Positions 61,770 through 64,000 of a stretch of DNA of 64,000 nucleotides are shown piece after piece. The first letter of the stretch is position 1; every line of letters starts with the position of its first letter. The notes under the pieces were generated by a model. That model was not told the DNA's origin. It did not search any database and was given only the letters and a program-made list of their open reading frames with translations. The stretch is from Anodontia alba (lineage: Eukaryota; Mollusca; Bivalvia; Lucinida; Lucinidae), in the NCBI GenBank assembly GCA_964016985.1, contig OZ024825.1:44515523-44579522 (forward strand), in the 5' to 3' direction. The position numbers were made by a program, and so were the translations under genes.

Positions 61770-64000
61770 GATACAAGATACAAGATACAAGATACAAGAT
61801 TTATTTAGATAACCGACATAACAGACGGTGTCCTCCAAAACATGTTTACTATACACAATACTGTAACAATGCAATGAAAATTGTGATAAAATGGTATGAG
61901 ATAATGAGCATTTCAAATTATCTAAAGTTTAAAGATGCTGTTATAAAATCACAAATATATTTTGTCTCCTCTACAGTTTCTGGGTTCATTAAACGCACCA
62001 AAGTTTTCAATGATGCATCAGTATTGGGAATCAAACCAGGGTATTCAATTTTCATTTTCTGAAATAAATCATTTCTTATAGCAGAATTTTTTGAGCAATG
62101 AAGCATAAAATGTTCCTCGTTTTCTATTGTATCGCAAGTTGTACAAGTTCTACTCTCACGAGGAATGCGTGGTCTAAAGTAGGGACCTCGCTCTATTAGT
62201 AAATCATGAGCACTTATCCTAAGTTTTGAAAGATCTCTAGTTTTACTTTTTGAAAGGCCAAATGATAGATAATTTTGCATAGAAAACTGTGTGTAAATGC
62301 TTGAAAAAGTATTTAATTTGTTATCATGAACATGATTTTTCAGTCTAGATAATTCTTTGTTCATGTCAGATAAATATTTAGTAGAAATGATCTCTGACAT
62401 GTTACAAGATTGCATTTCCTGTTCAGTAGTTGAAAACCTCTGCATAAAAATACGTATACAAGAATACCATGATTTGTAACCATCTTGACACAATGTTTTA
62501 TCTAATTCAAAGACCTCTTTCAGTAAGCGATCTTCTGGAAGCTGACACAATCGAGAATAATATTTAAACGTTTGAGACCCTATATAATTAAGAACTGGTT
62601 CTTGACCAAATTCAAGTCTAGACGCTAAATTCGAAGCTTTCTTATGTACACCTAATAAGTATTTGCAAAATCGATTTTGTATTTTCTCAAAAGGCAATGT
62701 GTCGAGAGATTTCTCTCTTATGTTGTAGTCACCTATCCAAACTTCAGCACCATATGTTAAAATTGGGCGTATAAGAGTATCAAAGAGTTTCAACTTTAAA
62801 GTATTACTCATTGAATCATAATCAAGAATTTTTGATTTAAGTGAAAATATTGCTTTTAAGCTTTTTTGATACATATGTTCAGCAGCATGCTTTAAATTTC
62901 CATTATAGAAAAGTACTATACCTAAGTATTTGTATTTATCAACAATTTCGATCACTGAATCATTCAGTTTGAACTGGATATTTTCTTTTTTTATTTTTCC
63001 TGCACTGAAAATCATAACTTTTGTTTTGTCAATATTTATCTTTAGCTTCCAGTAGTCGCAATACATTTGCAATGAATTCAGACAGGATTGTAGACCTTCT
63101 TTGCTCTCTGATAGTAAGAGCACGTCATCTGCATATATCAAACAATTAAGTTTTGTGGAACTTAAAACTACAGGTTCAGAAACGGTCTGATCAAATATTT
63201 CACCGATATCATTAATGAAAACATTAAAACCTAAGGGACTAAGGCTATCACCTTGACGTACCCCTCTGTCATAATTTCCTGTTTGAGATAAGAAGTTATC
63301 TTTTTTCACGACAAATTTCGAATTTGAATACATATACTTCACAACTTTGTAAAAATTACCCCCTATTCCCAGAGTTAGTAGTTTCTGAAATAGTCCTGAG
63401 CGCCAGACGGTGTCAAATGCTTTTGAAAAATCTACGAAACAAGCATACAATCTTCTTTTACATTTAAATAAATATTTATTGATAATTGTTTTAATAGTAT
63501 ATATATGATCTGTTGTTCTATATCCCGGTCTAAATCCTGCCTGAAATTTATTATATAAGTCATTATTCTCCATGTGGTTGTGTAAGCGGGTATGGAGTAA
63601 TGAAGTAAACAGTTTACCCAAGCAACTAGTCAAACTCAAACAACGATAGTTGTCACAATCATATAGTTCAGTATTTTTTGGTATAAAAGAGACTAATGAA
63701 ACATTCCACCTATCTGGAAAAGTTCCCGATTTTAAAATTCTGTTAAACAGTTTAACAATTGGAAGCAGAAGTATATCCTTTCCATATTTCATAAATTCAT
63801 TCAAAATTAAATCGATTCCTGGCTGTTTATTATTTTTAAGTTTTAATATTCCAGAGCGTACTTCTTTACAAGTAAATGGAAAATCAAGCGGGCATTCAGT
63901 ATTCGTCTCAAGATCAGTTAAATCTAAGTCCGAATTATTCTCTGAGTAAAGCTCTGACAAATAATCATACCAAGTAGATAGTGGTATTGGGTTAGTGCTG
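61770..64000 (-). mobile_element. LINE retrotransposon, 3' part, apparently undamaged
   Basis: One uninterrupted minus-strand frame runs from the window edge (in frame to base 63999) to a stop at 61918-61920, about 693 residues. No ATG is visible at its start, so it is the inside of a longer ORF2. Counting from the TTG at 63960, reverse-transcriptase motifs are FRPGYRTTDH (143-152), FVDFSKAFD (175-183), GVRQGDSLSPLGFN (233-246) and the catalytic YADD (276-279). A C-terminal CX2C...H...C zinc-knuckle-like motif (CTTCDTIENEEHFMLHC) sits at about 606-622. The 3' UTR ends in a tandem tail (61770-61802, about four TATCTTG units on the minus strand). Intact frame, catalytic residues and tail suggest a young insertion. 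The clade cannot be fixed without the N-terminal half (I/Nimb- or CR1-like are options). Confidence 0.9.

Noticed and set aside
61367..61783. 138-codon minus-strand open frame between the kringle exon and the LINE
   Set aside because: It covers hAT-like subterminal repeats and the LINE tail; no motif and no splice context.

Overview
The window is eukaryotic, AT-rich, intron- and repeat-dominated DNA. Tens of MITE-like palindromes, several tRNA-derived SINE families, LINE fragments, long microsatellites, very little exon sequence and the frequent motif ACATGTACATGTA suggest an invertebrate genome. By recollection of family look-alikes, not by search, I think it is a bivalve mollusc. There are no bacterial-style operons, no CRISPR array, and no tRNA or rRNA gene I would call functional. 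A 200-base assembly gap lies at 25082-25281.

The host gene content I can support is one plus-strand gene spread over at least 34 kb. It has a signal-peptide exon (27608-27686), an eight-cysteine EGF-like exon (57627-57773) and a kringle exon (61038-61313). All three have canonical splice sites and compatible phase-1 junctions, and the last two are symmetrical 1-1 modules. The gene probably continues past the right edge. That the first exon belongs with the other two is an inference. A few weaker splice-bounded segments (34033-34154, 35206-35330, 35413-35540, 38182-38443) and a CpG-rich promoter-like stretch (31040-31300) may be exons or a start of another transcript, but no family was recognised.

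Layout. 0-9 kb: simple repeats, a GATATC-palindrome cluster, a SINE, a cluster of GGGATCGTGCCC-like palindromes. 10-13.3 kb: a foldback MITE and a 37-bp minisatellite of about 2 kb. 13.8-17.4 kb: hairpins, a three-unit tandem array of TA-flanked MITEs, a perfect 44-bp-arm palindrome and a long TA tract. 18.7-25.1 kb: two wrecked LINEs in opposite orientation with other elements nested in them. 25.3-27.45 kb: short quasi-palindromic repeats, a long foldback, and GATA/GA arrays leading into the start of the gene. 27.7-57.6 kb: the first intron, packed with hAT-like, piggyBac-like (TTAA), pogo/mariner-like (TA) and unclassified palindromic MITEs, SINEs, and a 4.3-kb TA-flanked transposon whose empty site lies elsewhere in the window. 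57.6-61.3 kb: the EGF and kringle exons, with nested SINEs and a retroposon between them. 61.8-64 kb: the 3' part of an uninterrupted LINE on the minus strand, running off the window.

Many insertions can be ordered because target-site duplications or empty-site paralogues are visible here, so the window reads as a record of successive transposition. I did not find a new biochemical system. The most rewarding leads are the EGF-kringle gene with an atypical kringle, the 4.3-kb TA element, the mobilised composite SINE, and several perfect or CpG-rich palindromes of unknown origin.
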